A stretch of DNA of 64,000 bases, taken from an uncultured Bacilli bacterium (GTDB taxonomy: Bacteria > Bacillota_I > Bacilli_A > RF39 > UBA660). Made by a program: the position numbers and the translations under genes. Numbering within the stretch: the stretch's first letter is position 1; the number at the start of each line of letters is the position of its first letter. This document shows positions 33,628-41,955 of this stretch, piece by piece. The stretch covers positions 186,001 to 250,000 of the forward strand of contig CAKPMX010000002.1 in assembly GCA_934168205.1 (NCBI GenBank), in the 5' to 3' direction. The notes beneath the pieces are model-generated. The model worked only from the letters and a program-made list of their open reading frames with translations, was not told the DNA's origin and ran no database searches.

Positions 33628-33704
33628 TGGTGGACCCTACAGGACTCGAACCTGTGACCGCCCGGTTATGAGCCGGATGCTCTAACCAACTGAGCTAAGG
33701 GTCC
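33628..33704 (-). tRNA. tRNA with CAT anticodon, probably Ile2 (else elongator Met)
   Basis: Acceptor GGACCCT pairs with AGGGTCC; D arm AGCTCAGTTGGTTAGAGC; anticodon loop CTCATAA gives CAT; T arm ACAGG-TTCGAGT-CCTGT; CCA encoded. The GGACC start and CTCATAA loop match Firmicute and Mycoplasma Ile2 tRNAs, which are lysidine-modified by TilS, better than elongator Met, whose loop is usually TTCATAC. Confidence 0.85.
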
Positions 33705-33715
33705 ATTGCTATTTA

Positions 33716-33744
33716 ATGATAACATATATTTTATGTTGTTGCAA
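33716..33744 (-). promoter_or_regulatory. Promoter of the tRNA operon
   Basis: TTGCAA (33739-33744) and TATCAT (33716-33721) on the minus strand with a 17-base spacer, about 11 bases before the first tRNA. Confidence 0.6.
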
Positions 33745-33772
33745 GAGAAAACATAATTTTTTTTAAATTTAA

Positions 33773-33796
33773 AAGTGCACAAATAAATGCACACTT
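33773..33796 (-). terminator. Terminator after the Nudix gene
   Basis: Nine-pair stem AAGTGTGCA / TGTGCACTT (two G-U pairs) followed on the minus strand by TTAAATTTAAA and then T-poor sequence. Confidence 0.55.
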
Positions 33797-33817
33797 AATT
33801 ATTCTTTTTATTATATT

Positions 33818-34243
33818 TTATTTTAAATAATCTAACACTATTTCGGGATATATTTTTAATTCTTTGTTTATAAACTTATCAATATCTATCCAAGATGCAT
33901 CTGTTTCAACATCTCCATCTACTACGTGATAATGTTCTTTATAGTCAACATCTTCTATTGAAGCATTGTAAAAAAATATCAATTCATGAGCATTTTTTCC
34001 GTTGTAAGTAAAGATATTTTCAAAAATTCCTAAAAATTCCTCTATTTTAATATTTGCATTAAGTTCTTCCTGATACTCTCTCTTTAGGGCATCCTTGCTG
34101 TTTTCTAAAAATTCTATGCCACCGCCAATGCACCTATAGAATGTTTCATTCTTTACTTTATCATATCCTTTGCTTACTAAAACTTTATTATTTCTTTTCG
34201 CTATGCCTAGAACAACGGGTCTTATTTCTTTGAATTTGTCCAT
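33818..34243 (-). CDS. Nudix hydrolase
   Basis: A 141-residue Nudix protein beginning MDKFKEIRPVVLGIAKRNN. The Nudix box is complete: GGIEFLE, seven residues, then REYQEELNA (about 45-67). The chain could be read 30 codons further upstream to 34333, but AAGGGAG sits seven bases before ATG 34243 and the longer start has no ribosome site, so the short form is chosen. Unlike the other two Nudix proteins of this window it lacks the YD-x-N N-terminal segment. Substrate unknown. Confidence 0.85.
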   Translation of the reverse strand: MDKFKEIRPVVLGIAKRNNKVLVSKGYDKVKNETFYRCIGGGIEFLENSKDALKREYQEELNANIKIEEFLGIFENIFTYNGKNAHELIFFYNASIEDVDYKEHYHVVDGDVETDASWIDIDKFINKELKIYPEIVLDYLK

Positions 34244-34338
34244 TTTTAATCTCCCTTTATTTATATTGTAACATGTTTTTGACACGAGTACATCTAACAA
34301 TTTATTTTCTAGAACAAAAAATAGAATATACAATTATC

Positions 34339-34758
34339 CTATTTTCCTAACATATTAATTAAATTAATTTTAAACATATCTTTCTCTGGATGTGTTTTAG
34401 AAATCATAACACCTTTATAAGTAGATAATTCAGCTCTATGACCTTCATCTAAAATTTCTTCTGGTGTAATGTTTGTTAAAAGAATGATTTTCTTTTCTGT
34501 ATATACAGTATAATGTAATGTTATTTCACCGTGAACTTTAACAAATAATTCATCAGTTGGTAATTTCAATTCATATCCAATGGTGTTATTTTTTTCATTT
34601 CTACTAACTTCTTTTCCTAAGAAATTACCTTTACGTAATTCTGGATAATAATTAAATGTTAATTTTTTATAAGCTAACATATTATACTTTCTTACAGATC
34701 TTTCTTTTTTACGAAAATCGTTTTCATCCAAATACTCGAAAATATACGCACTATTCAT
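34339..34758 (-). CDS. Unrecognised 139-residue cytoplasmic protein
   Basis: No family recognised. The protein has a charged start (YLDENDFRKKERSVRKYN), a mixed alpha/beta body with ELKLPTDELFVKVHGEITLHYTVYTEKKIILL near 68-98, and no signal or membrane segment. It is expressed from a perfect consensus promoter (34835-34863) with a leader of about 75 bases that can fold a GGTAC/GTACC hairpin, so expression is probably high. ATG 34758 is preferred over TTG 34767 for spacing to GGGTGG. Confidence 0.6.
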   Translation of the reverse strand: MNSAYIFEYLDENDFRKKERSVRKYNMLAYKKLTFNYYPELRKGNFLGKEVSRNEKNNTIGYELKLPTDELFVKVHGEITLHYTVYTEKKIILLTNITPEEILDEGHRAELSTYKGVMISKTHPEKDMFKINLINMLGK

Positions 34759-34834
34759 AATATTCAACCCACCCTTATACTTATTAATAAATGTCGTATG
34801 GTACTTATGTACCTCTCACCTTCAAAGTACACAT

Positions 34835-34863
34835 ATTATAGCATATAATTCCTTATTTGTCAA
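34835..34863 (-). promoter_or_regulatory. Consensus sigma-A promoter
   Basis: TTGACA (34858-34863), 17-base spacer, TATAAT (34835-34840) on the minus strand: a full match at both boxes. It drives the 139-residue protein gene. The leader contains a short GGTAC/GTACC hairpin near 34800-34815. Confidence 0.85.
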
Positions 34864-34876
34864 ATATAAACTCAAA

Positions 34877-34898
34877 AAAACCGACAAGCGTCGGTTTT
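34877..34898 (-). terminator. Terminator of the surface-protein operon
   Basis: Nine-base stem AAAACCGAC / GTCGGTTTT with loop GCTT and a following T run on the minus strand, just after the stop codon at 34901. Confidence 0.9.
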
Positions 34899-34900
34899 CA

Positions 34901-37114
34901 TTAGACATGATATGTATAGACTTTAGCTGATGTATCCTCACTTGGTGTTGCCATTTGTTCAACTATTGCTTCGGCAATTTCTTCTTTTGACATTTGTGTA
35001 TATGGTTCTTCATATTCATAAATGTTTTGAGAAGTTTCATTTGTACTAGCGTTGCTTGATTCATAATCAGAGTTTGGATCTGGTAATGGTTCATCTGTCT
35101 TATCACCTGATGGATCAGTTGTAATATCTTTTACTGAATCATCTAGATTTCCATCTTTATCTGAATGATTATTATCAAAGTTAACATCATGGTCTCCAAA
35201 ATCACTTTCATTTACTTTGCCACCAGAGTTTTGATTCTTATTAGCTTCGTCGATTTTATCTTGTAAGTCTTTCTCATCTTGTCTAATTTTGTCTTCGTAT
35301 TCTTGTTTTTTACTGTCAGCTTGAGCTTGTTGATGTTCTCTTTCTTTCTCAGCAGCAGCTTGAGCTTCTTTTCTTGCTGTTTCATTTTCTTTTTTAACAC
35401 TTGCATCAGCAGCACTTTCAGCTTTTTTAACTTTTTCTATACCTACTGCATCTATAGCCTTTTCTCTATCGGAAGTTCTTATAACTTTTGTATCTTGATA
35501 ACTATATGAAGTATTATCAGAGTAAACTATTGTTCCGTTGAATTTTCCTTCTTCATAGTCAAAAGCTACATTTACTTTTTCTTTAAAACTATTATATTGG
35601 CTAATATCACGATGAGCATCATCTCTTACATATGCAGATTGAGCTTCTAACTCTTCTATTTTTGCTTGTTTTAATTCTTCATAATTAGCATATTCACTAT
35701 TACTGTTTGCTCCTAAATTTACTATAGTTGCTTTTTCTATTATATCATTAGCACGGTTACATACACCTAAATCATCAAGATAATCTATTGCTTTATCTGC
35801 TAAAGTGTTATCAATATCTAAGTTTTGGAATAGAATTTCTGATGCACTTACCATTGGTATAATTGAAAATTTGTAAGCACTGATTGTATCTCTAGGATCA
35901 GAATGAGATATACCTACTTCTCTTTGCTCAAAATTAATTGGGAAGTCTTTGTATAGTTCTTGGTAGAAAGCATTTACTTTGTCAATTTGATCTTGGCCAG
36001 TTGCTTCTTTACAAGCTAAGAACATTTCATGATATTTTTCATAGAAGGCTCTACCTTGTTCACTTTGGATTAGTCCTTCCATTTGAACTGGATGTTCCCT
36101 TGTTTCAATGACATGAGCACCAAATAATTGTAATGTGCCAGTCTTATAGGCATCTTGTAATTTTTGTTGATTTAATTCAGAACCATTAAATATAGATATT
36201 AATTGTTCTTTAGAAAAGTCATTATAGACTAATCCTAATGAAACTACTTCATCCCATGAAAGAGCTGCTTTTACATCTGATCCTGCTTCTAAATATGATC
36301 TTGCAAAATCTTTATTATAACTATCTAGTGTATTTGAAACACTATTCATAAATTGTTTTTGCACTACACTCTTTGAGCTATTGATAATAGTATCAAAGTC
36401 TCTAGCTTTTACTTCTTCTATTTTAGTTGGTGCAGGATCATTTTGTTTATCATTTCCTTTAGCACAACTTGAAACTGGTATTATAAGCATTGCTAAAGCT
36501 GTAGCTATTGCAGCAACTTTTTTCCAAGTTTTATTGAATGTTCTTTTGAAGAAGTTTTCTTTTTTCTTATTTACTGTATTTTCTTCTATGTTTTCTTCTT
36601 CGAGTTCTGCTTCAAGATTTTCTTTCTTTAATTTACTTAAAATTTTTTCTCTAGCTTCTTGAGCTTTTGAACTTATTTCTTTTCTTTTTCCAAAAAATTC
36701 TTTAATACCTGTAATTTTCTTTGATATCCAAGAAACTAATTTTGTACTAGCAATTGCAGCAAATATAGTAGTAAAAATAGTTTTCTTTTCTTTTGACTGT
36801 TTTTTCTTTTTCTCTTCTGCTTTTACTAGAGCTTTGGTTTGAACATTTTTATTGTATGGATCATCATTTGTTCTAAATTCTTGGAACATTCTAGAAAATT
36901 CTTCTCCGTTTACTCTATAGACATATTTTTTATCAATTATGTCTTCTAATTCTTCAATACCATTATTATCCATAAATTCTATAGTTAGATCTCTTCCTGT
37001 TTCATAATCTGTGTTGTATACACTACCATCTTTATAGAAGAAGCACACTTGCCATTTTTCACCGTCTTCGCTATCAAATTTATAGAAAACAATATTCCTT
37101 ATTTCTTTTTCCAT
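34901..37114 (-). CDS. Large membrane-associated protein with coiled coil, unrecognised
   Basis: A 737-residue protein with no family I can name. Visible parts: a folded N-terminal domain (about 1-90), Lys-rich linker, a weak hydrophobic segment (about 112-130), another basic stretch, then a clear helix (about 198-216) ending in IPVSSCAKGN, which resembles an internal lipobox. The outer part is helical (about 235-540), followed by an Ala/Glu/Lys-rich coiled coil (about 570-640) and an acidic low-complexity tail. AAAGGAGT precedes ATG 37114, which is one base after the stop of the upstream gene, so the two proteins are co-translated. Confidence 0.65.
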   Translation of the reverse strand: MEKEIRNIVFYKFDSEDGEKWQVCFFYKDGSVYNTDYETGRDLTIEFMDNNGIEELEDIIDKKYVYRVNGEEFSRMFQEFRTNDDPYNKNVQTKALVKAEEKKKKQSKEKKTIFTTIFAAIASTKLVSWISKKITGIKEFFGKRKEISSKAQEAREKILSKLKKENLEAELEEENIEENTVNKKKENFFKRTFNKTWKKVAAIATALAMLIIPVSSCAKGNDKQNDPAPTKIEEVKARDFDTIINSSKSVVQKQFMNSVSNTLDSYNKDFARSYLEAGSDVKAALSWDEVVSLGLVYNDFSKEQLISIFNGSELNQQKLQDAYKTGTLQLFGAHVIETREHPVQMEGLIQSEQGRAFYEKYHEMFLACKEATGQDQIDKVNAFYQELYKDFPINFEQREVGISHSDPRDTISAYKFSIIPMVSASEILFQNLDIDNTLADKAIDYLDDLGVCNRANDIIEKATIVNLGANSNSEYANYEELKQAKIEELEAQSAYVRDDAHRDISQYNSFKEKVNVAFDYEEGKFNGTIVYSDNTSYSYQDTKVIRTSDREKAIDAVGIEKVKKAESAADASVKKENETARKEAQAAAEKEREHQQAQADSKKQEYEDKIRQDEKDLQDKIDEANKNQNSGGKVNESDFGDHDVNFDNNHSDKDGNLDDSVKDITTDPSGDKTDEPLPDPNSDYESSNASTNETSQNIYEYEEPYTQMSKEEIAEAIVEQMATPSEDTSAKVYTYHV

Positions 37115-37115
37115 T

Positions 37116-38876
37116 TTACTTAGACTCCTTTACCTTTTTATTTCCTGTATAATACCAGTTATTATTTAATAACTCTGTATCGTTATAGTGACTCCATTTA
37201 GTCTCTGTTTTACCTTTAGACTCTAATTTTCTAGTTCTATCGCTTGAGTAGCAAACAGTTCCATATAATGGTTCTGTTCTACTATCCATTTCTGATACTG
37301 TTATATTGCTGTATAGATATACTGTTTTAGTTACATAACTACCACAGCTAGCCATTACACCAGAGCCAGAAGAAATTGGTGTTGTAGTTGAAGCTACATT
37401 TTGCATAGTTCCTGTGTATGTATATTCATCATAATAGAAGTTTGGTAGAGTTGTACATACATCTGAACAGTAACTATAATCAGCACCTACAAATATGTAA
37501 TGTTTAGTTGTTGTATCTCTTGGCGGATTTTTGAATGACTTTCTACCATTATATGTCCAACCTGCTACAGATGAAGCTGTACTTGATGTAACGTTATTGA
37601 TACTTGCATATGTTGTTGTTACAGCGTATGTTGTATTATTTATAATTACATAATTGTAGTTAGCACAAGTTTTTTCTTGGTATGAACCAGATGTTATTTG
37701 TACTGTTCTTTCTTTTGTATAATATTGTTTATGAGTACCTATTTTTTCTTTACGGTTGTATAATTTTACTTCTCTTAAACAATTTACATCAGTTGCGGCA
37801 CATGTTATAGCTTTTGTATTACAATTTGTTTTTAGCCATGATGACCAAGCTGTCCATGATGAGAATTGAGCATTTGTTGTTCTAGCATATTCATATATAT
37901 ATTCTTTTCCTGGAATAGATTTACAACTTTTTTCATATGCATCTTTATCTACTACGTTGCCAGACTTATCATAATACTTACCATCAACGATTTCACAGTA
38001 ATATTTATCTTCTTCTGGTTTAGTATTACATTTCTCTTCAAAAGTTTCTTTATCTACTTCATTACCATCTTTGTCATAATATTTATCGTTAGCTTTTACA
38101 CATGAATATTTATCTTTCTCTTTTGAATTACAACTTTTGTCAAAAGTTTTCTTATCTACTATACTACCTGATTTATCATAATATTTTCCATTTACTTTAA
38201 CACAAGAATACTTATCATCTTGTTTTGGTGGCTTAGTATTACACTCACTATCATATGTTGCTTTATTTACAACATTTCCTGATTTACTATAGTATTTTCC
38301 ATTTACTATTTGGCAATAGTACTTTTTAACTATAGGTGTTTTGTCATTTACGATGCTTCCTTTTATAACCACTTCTGTTTCTTTCTTTTCACAAATAGTT
38401 GAATCACAGTATGTGTAGCAGCCTAAATGTACTAAGATATAGTCTTCTTTTTCACTATCTTTAATGTTTACTTTTAAGATGTATTCATTACCTGATTTTG
38501 TAATTTTTACATAACTTTTTTCAACGTCTACTGCTTTATTATTTTTATCTATTAATGGTGTTATTAACTTTAAGCCAATCATTTCACTTAAAGTCATTTG
38601 TTTAAATTCACCAGATTCTTTTGGTAATCTTTCATCTGTGTAGTATGATATTGCTGCTTCTTTCATTTTATCTAAGTTGTTTTGAAAAATTTGAGAAGTT
38701 AAAGCATTAATTCCTTTATTATCTACGTTGTTGTTTTTAATATTGTTATTTATTGATGGAGCTATAAATTTTGGTAATAGCCATACTAATAAAAATACAA
38801 ATATTATTATTAATATTAACTTTAGTAGAAAATTTCTGAATGGAAATCCTCTGTTTTCATATTCTTCCGTATACAT
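37116..38876 (-). CDS. Cys-rich repeat surface protein with N-terminal anchor
   Basis: A 586-residue protein with one membrane helix (about 15-37, N-in) and a long outer part. Residues about 60-130 form a pilin-like domain (MKEAAISYYTDERLPK...TLSEMIGLKLI). Four tandem repeats of about 30 residues follow (about 185-320), each with a Y-[YS]-C start, G-K-Y-Y-x-K-x-G and a later C, so each can hold one disulfide. The rest is rich in Ser, Thr, Tyr and paired Cys. It is encoded one base upstream of the 737-residue protein, and the pair likely forms one envelope complex. Confidence 0.65.
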   Translation of the reverse strand: MYTEEYENRGFPFRNFLLKLILIIIFVFLLVWLLPKFIAPSINNNIKNNNVDNKGINALTSQIFQNNLDKMKEAAISYYTDERLPKESGEFKQMTLSEMIGLKLITPLIDKNNKAVDVEKSYVKITKSGNEYILKVNIKDSEKEDYILVHLGCYTYCDSTICEKKETEVVIKGSIVNDKTPIVKKYYCQIVNGKYYSKSGNVVNKATYDSECNTKPPKQDDKYSCVKVNGKYYDKSGSIVDKKTFDKSCNSKEKDKYSCVKANDKYYDKDGNEVDKETFEEKCNTKPEEDKYYCEIVDGKYYDKSGNVVDKDAYEKSCKSIPGKEYIYEYARTTNAQFSSWTAWSSWLKTNCNTKAITCAATDVNCLREVKLYNRKEKIGTHKQYYTKERTVQITSGSYQEKTCANYNYVIINNTTYAVTTTYASINNVTSSTASSVAGWTYNGRKSFKNPPRDTTTKHYIFVGADYSYCSDVCTTLPNFYYDEYTYTGTMQNVASTTTPISSGSGVMASCGSYVTKTVYLYSNITVSEMDSRTEPLYGTVCYSSDRTRKLESKGKTETKWSHYNDTELLNNNWYYTGNKKVKESK

Positions 38877-38900
38877 ACGTACTTCACCCGCCTCATATAT

Positions 38901-38937
38901 AGCACACTATTCTAACATAGTGTGCTTATATTGTCAA
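38901..38937 (-). promoter_or_regulatory. Promoter with overlapping 10-bp inverted repeat
   Basis: On the minus strand TTGACA (38932-38937), 17 bases, TAGAAT (38909-38914). A perfect inverted repeat AGCACACTAT-N6-ATAGTGTGCT (38901-38926) covers the -10 box. There is no T tail, so an operator is more likely than a terminator. It precedes the Cys-rich surface protein gene. Confidence 0.65.
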
Positions 38938-39191
38938 ATTTTAGTCTTAATTTTTACTATTGTACAACCAGAGTTAAAGTTATCTATTTTATATTCTTCA
39001 ACGTACTTATTTTGTCGTAGTGTCTCCTGGGTTGTTTTTCTTAAAGTACCTGTTCCATTACCATGAACTATTAAGACCTGATAATTTTTCATTTTGTAGT
39101 TATCTGATATAAACTCTTCTATTAACATTTTGGCATAATCTCTATCAAATCCATGCAAATCTAGTTTTGGTGTATTAGATAATATCATCAT
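38934..39191 (-). CDS. Stand-alone Smr domain protein
   Basis: An 85-residue protein consisting of just the Smr domain found at the C-terminus of MutS2: LDLHG near 10-14 and IVHGNGTGTLR near 41-51 are the two signature loops. Smr domains nick or bind branched nucleic acids, and some cut mRNA on collided ribosomes. It overlaps the 3' end of the PfkB gene by 17 bases and its stop overlaps the TTGACA of the next promoter. Confidence 0.85.
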   Translation of the reverse strand: MMILSNTPKLDLHGFDRDYAKMLIEEFISDNYKMKNYQVLIVHGNGTGTLRKTTQETLRQNKYVEEYKIDNFNSGCTIVKIKTKI

Positions 39192-40071
39192 AGTTTTCTA
39201 CCTCTTCTAATCTAGGAATTGAATATCTTGAGCCAATGGTTTTAACAGATAAGGCACCGGCAATAGACGCATAATAAATGGCATCTTTTAAGGAGTATGA
39301 GTTTGCTATAAAATAAGCAAAGGCACCATGAAATATGTCTCCAGCACCAGTTGAATCAAGAGACTTTTCTTTTATACTTGGAAGATGACAATACTTTCCA
39401 TCTATTTCAGTAAAACTACCTTTTTCTTCTAATGTAATAATGATATTGGTATTATAATACTCTTTTAATTTTTCATAACAGGATATAATTGTTTCTTTAT
39501 TTGCATAATCAATTTTTATTTTAGAAAATTCTTCGGCAAAGTCTTTAGAACAAATTACGTATGTTACTAATTTTCCTAACGCTAAAGTATCTTCATTTAA
39601 TCTTCCGGCATCAAGTATACTAATAGCTTCTTTATTGTCTTTTAATACTTTCATTGCTGTTTCTGGATGCTCTCCATCTACCAAGACAATGTCTGCTTTT
39701 AGATTTTTATTATATGATAGTTTTCTTATTGGCTTATCTTTTACAGTAAGAATTGTCCTTGTTCCTTTTTTTAGATTAGCAATTATATAACTACTTGATG
39801 TTTTATGATTTTTAACTTTATCTATATATTGTGTATGCACTTTGACTTTTTTAAATTCATCAATTATTAACTTTCCATAATAGTCATCACCAATGGCAGA
39901 AAGTATTGTTGTATCTACATTCCAAAGAGCCAATAAATAACCAGCGTTAGCGGCTGGTCCTCCTCCGTTTTCGATACTTTCTTGAAGTCTTGTTTTTTTA
40001 TTTTCAACTGGAAAATTTTCGACTGGTAGAGTTATATCATATGTTGAATGACCTACACATATTGCTTTCAT
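39175..40071 (-). CDS. PfkB-family sugar kinase
   Basis: A 298-residue ribokinase-fold enzyme. Signature 1 is the GGGPAANAG segment near 37-45; signature 2 is DSTGAGDIFHGAF near 239-251 with the catalytic Asp. Substrate could be fructose, ribose, a nucleoside or an aminosugar; nothing near the gene settles it. Operon with the Smr gene. Confidence 0.85.
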   Translation of the reverse strand: MKAICVGHSTYDITLPVENFPVENKKTRLQESIENGGGPAANAGYLLALWNVDTTILSAIGDDYYGKLIIDEFKKVKVHTQYIDKVKNHKTSSSYIIANLKKGTRTILTVKDKPIRKLSYNKNLKADIVLVDGEHPETAMKVLKDNKEAISILDAGRLNEDTLALGKLVTYVICSKDFAEEFSKIKIDYANKETIISCYEKLKEYYNTNIIITLEEKGSFTEIDGKYCHLPSIKEKSLDSTGAGDIFHGAFAYFIANSYSLKDAIYYASIAGALSVKTIGSRYSIPRLEEVENYDDII

Positions 40072-40104
40072 AATTATTCCTCCCTATTATTCATATTTTA
40101 GTTA

Positions 40105-40821
40105 TTAAAAATTAAATGGTAAAAATGCAAATACTACGGCTAGTACTATTGATGGCAGTAAGTTCGCTACAGATATTTTTTTATCAAACAATAAGTTTAT
40201 GCCAACGCAAAATATTAGAATTGAACCTATTAATGATATATTGGCAATGGCTGCAGCAGTCATTAGACCGGATAAGAGTTTTGCTAATAAAGTCATTGTT
40301 CCTTCTAAAACAAATATTGGTATGGCACTAAATATGCATCCTTTTCCTAGTGAGCATGATAAAATCATTACAAGAATTAAATCTAATACTGATTTTGTCA
40401 TTAATATGGAATAGTCACCAAGTAGACCTTCTTCCAAAGAACCAAGTATGGCCATAGCGCCAATACAAACTGTAAATGAGGCGGTAGTAAAGCCTTTGAC
40501 AAACTTTTTATCTTTTGAATTACCTGTTTTTACTTTTATAAAGGCAGCAAATCGTTCAAATATTCCTTCTATATCTATTAATTCACCAAGTATCGTTCCT
40601 AGTGTTAAACAAAGTACTATAAACATACTTCTACCTGCTACTAATGTGGAATTAATTACATTAATCATTCCTTCAATAGCGCCAGCTACTCCGATAAAAA
40701 TAACCGCTATTGCACAACTTCTAATGATGGCTGTTTGACTTTCTTCTTTTATGTGTTTTCCAAATAAAATTCCTAATATCCCACCAAGGATAACGGAAAT
40801 TGTATTAATTATAGCTCCCAT
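40105..40821 (-). CDS. DUF554 (YqgA-like) membrane protein
   Basis: A 238-residue protein with six or seven membrane helices and the DUF554 start MGAIINTISVILGGILGILFG. The motif GFTTASFTVCIGAMAILGSLEEGL near 108-131 is conserved in the family. Probable transporter, substrate unknown. Confidence 0.85.
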   Translation of the reverse strand: MGAIINTISVILGGILGILFGKHIKEESQTAIIRSCAIAVIFIGVAGAIEGMINVINSTLVAGRSMFIVLCLTLGTILGELIDIEGIFERFAAFIKVKTGNSKDKKFVKGFTTASFTVCIGAMAILGSLEEGLLGDYSILMTKSVLDLILVMILSCSLGKGCIFSAIPIFVLEGTMTLLAKLLSGLMTAAAIANISLIGSILIFCVGINLLFDKKISVANLLPSIVLAVVFAFLPFNF

Positions 40822-40843
40822 AAATACTTATCTCCCAATTAAA

Positions 40844-41326
40844 TTATATTTTCTTTATTTCTGTATACATTCTTGGATGATATCCTTGTTTATCATAAAA
40901 GTTTATACCATTTTTGTTGTAGGCAAAAACATCGACTAAGACATATTCACAATTATTGTTTTTAAAATACTTTTCTAAAGTTTCCGTTAAAGCTTTTCCA
41001 ACACCGTTATTTCTTGTTTTAGATGTGACTATTAATTCTGTGATTTCTCCTCTTTTAGGGCACTTATAGTCCAGATAATCGTACTCTTCATACCCGGGTA
41101 TAATTCCCATTATCATGCCTAACACTTTATCATTTTCAATGGCTAAGTAACACTTACCAGAATTTTTTTGTACTTCTTCTAAATCAAGTAGTGCCATTTT
41201 TTCATGATACTCTGGATGAACATGGTCTAGTTTGTCTTCATCTATTGATACAATATATTCTTCTAATTCAGTTAATAAATCTCTTACATCTTCTAAATAT
41301 TTATCTTCATATTCAATTATTTCCAT
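40844..41326 (-). CDS. GNAT-family N-acetyltransferase
   Basis: A 160-residue acetyltransferase with the acetyl-CoA-binding motif ITELIVTSKTRNNGVGKAL near 95-112 (R-x-x-G-x-G) and the closing NGINFYDKQGYHPR near 138-150. Substrate not predictable. It overlaps the upstream P-loop kinase gene by 14 bases. Confidence 0.85.
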   Translation of the reverse strand: MEIIEYEDKYLEDVRDLLTELEEYIVSIDEDKLDHVHPEYHEKMALLDLEEVQKNSGKCYLAIENDKVLGMIMGIIPGYEEYDYLDYKCPKRGEITELIVTSKTRNNGVGKALTETLEKYFKNNNCEYVLVDVFAYNKNGINFYDKQGYHPRMYTEIKKI

Positions 41327-41810
41327 TTAACACCTCTTCTACTGTTTCTTCTATTGTTAGGTTTGAACTATCAATTATATATTTTTTATCATAATTATAT
41401 TTTTTAAATTCATTTAAAAGAATAATACTTCTTTCATGCATTTGACAGTCTTCAGGTCTTAATAAATCTCTTTTTATAATTGTTTTTTCATCTACTAATA
41501 AACATCTAAATATTATTTCATAGTCTTTAAATGTTTCTTTTAATCTATCTAAGTTTTTATTACTAATAATATAATTGAACACTACATCATAGCCAGTTTC
41601 TAAATATGATTTAATTAGCATAATACAATTATTCCAAAATAAATCTAATGGGGCATTTTTATACCAGGGTTTTATTCTACCTCCTACAAAGAAATTGTAA
41701 ATTGTGTCTCCTTCTATCACAACGGATTTCTTTAATTTTTTTCCGACTTCATAACTGATGGTACTTTTTCCTACTCCAGCAGGACCAGTTATTATGTATA
41801 ATTTATTCAT
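41313..41810 (-). CDS. P-loop small-molecule kinase
   Basis: A 165-residue kinase of the AAA_33/shikimate kinase-like group: Walker A GPAGVGKST near 9-17, VVIEGDTIYNFF near 31-42, a Walker B-like VVFNYI near 75 and a lid Arg in KRDLLRPED near 112-120. Substrate unknown. ATG 41810 is chosen because AAAGGAAAAG precedes it; the in-frame ATG at 41828 overlaps that ribosome site. Confidence 0.78.
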   Translation of the reverse strand: MNKLYIITGPAGVGKSTISYEVGKKLKKSVVIEGDTIYNFFVGGRIKPWYKNAPLDLFWNNCIMLIKSYLETGYDVVFNYIISNKNLDRLKETFKDYEIIFRCLLVDEKTIIKRDLLRPEDCQMHERSIILLNEFKKYNYDKKYIIDSSNLTIEETVEEVLNGNN

Positions 41811-41914
41811 ATTGGCTTTTCCTTTCATATATTTTATTTTTAATTACCATTTATTACTCTTATATATATTTTATCATAAAAAGAAATGTTTTTAATAATG
41901 AATTTATAATTAAA

Positions 41915-41940
41915 AAATTCTTAGAACACTCTAAGAATTT
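41915..41940 (-). terminator. Terminator of ppdK
   Basis: Stem ATTCTTAGA / TCTAAGAAT with a four-base loop and a T-rich tail on the minus strand. Confidence 0.8.
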
Positions 41941-41955
41941 TATTTTTTATGTATA

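Noticed and set aside
36381..36662. Plus-strand frame opposite the 737-residue protein
   Set aside because: Phe/Ser-rich composition typical of antisense of Lys/Glu-rich coding sequence; no start signal.
37866..38320. DNA-level repeats that might be a CRISPR-like array
   Set aside because: The repeats are in-frame coding repeats of the Cys-rich surface protein (about 30 residues each), not spacer-repeat units.
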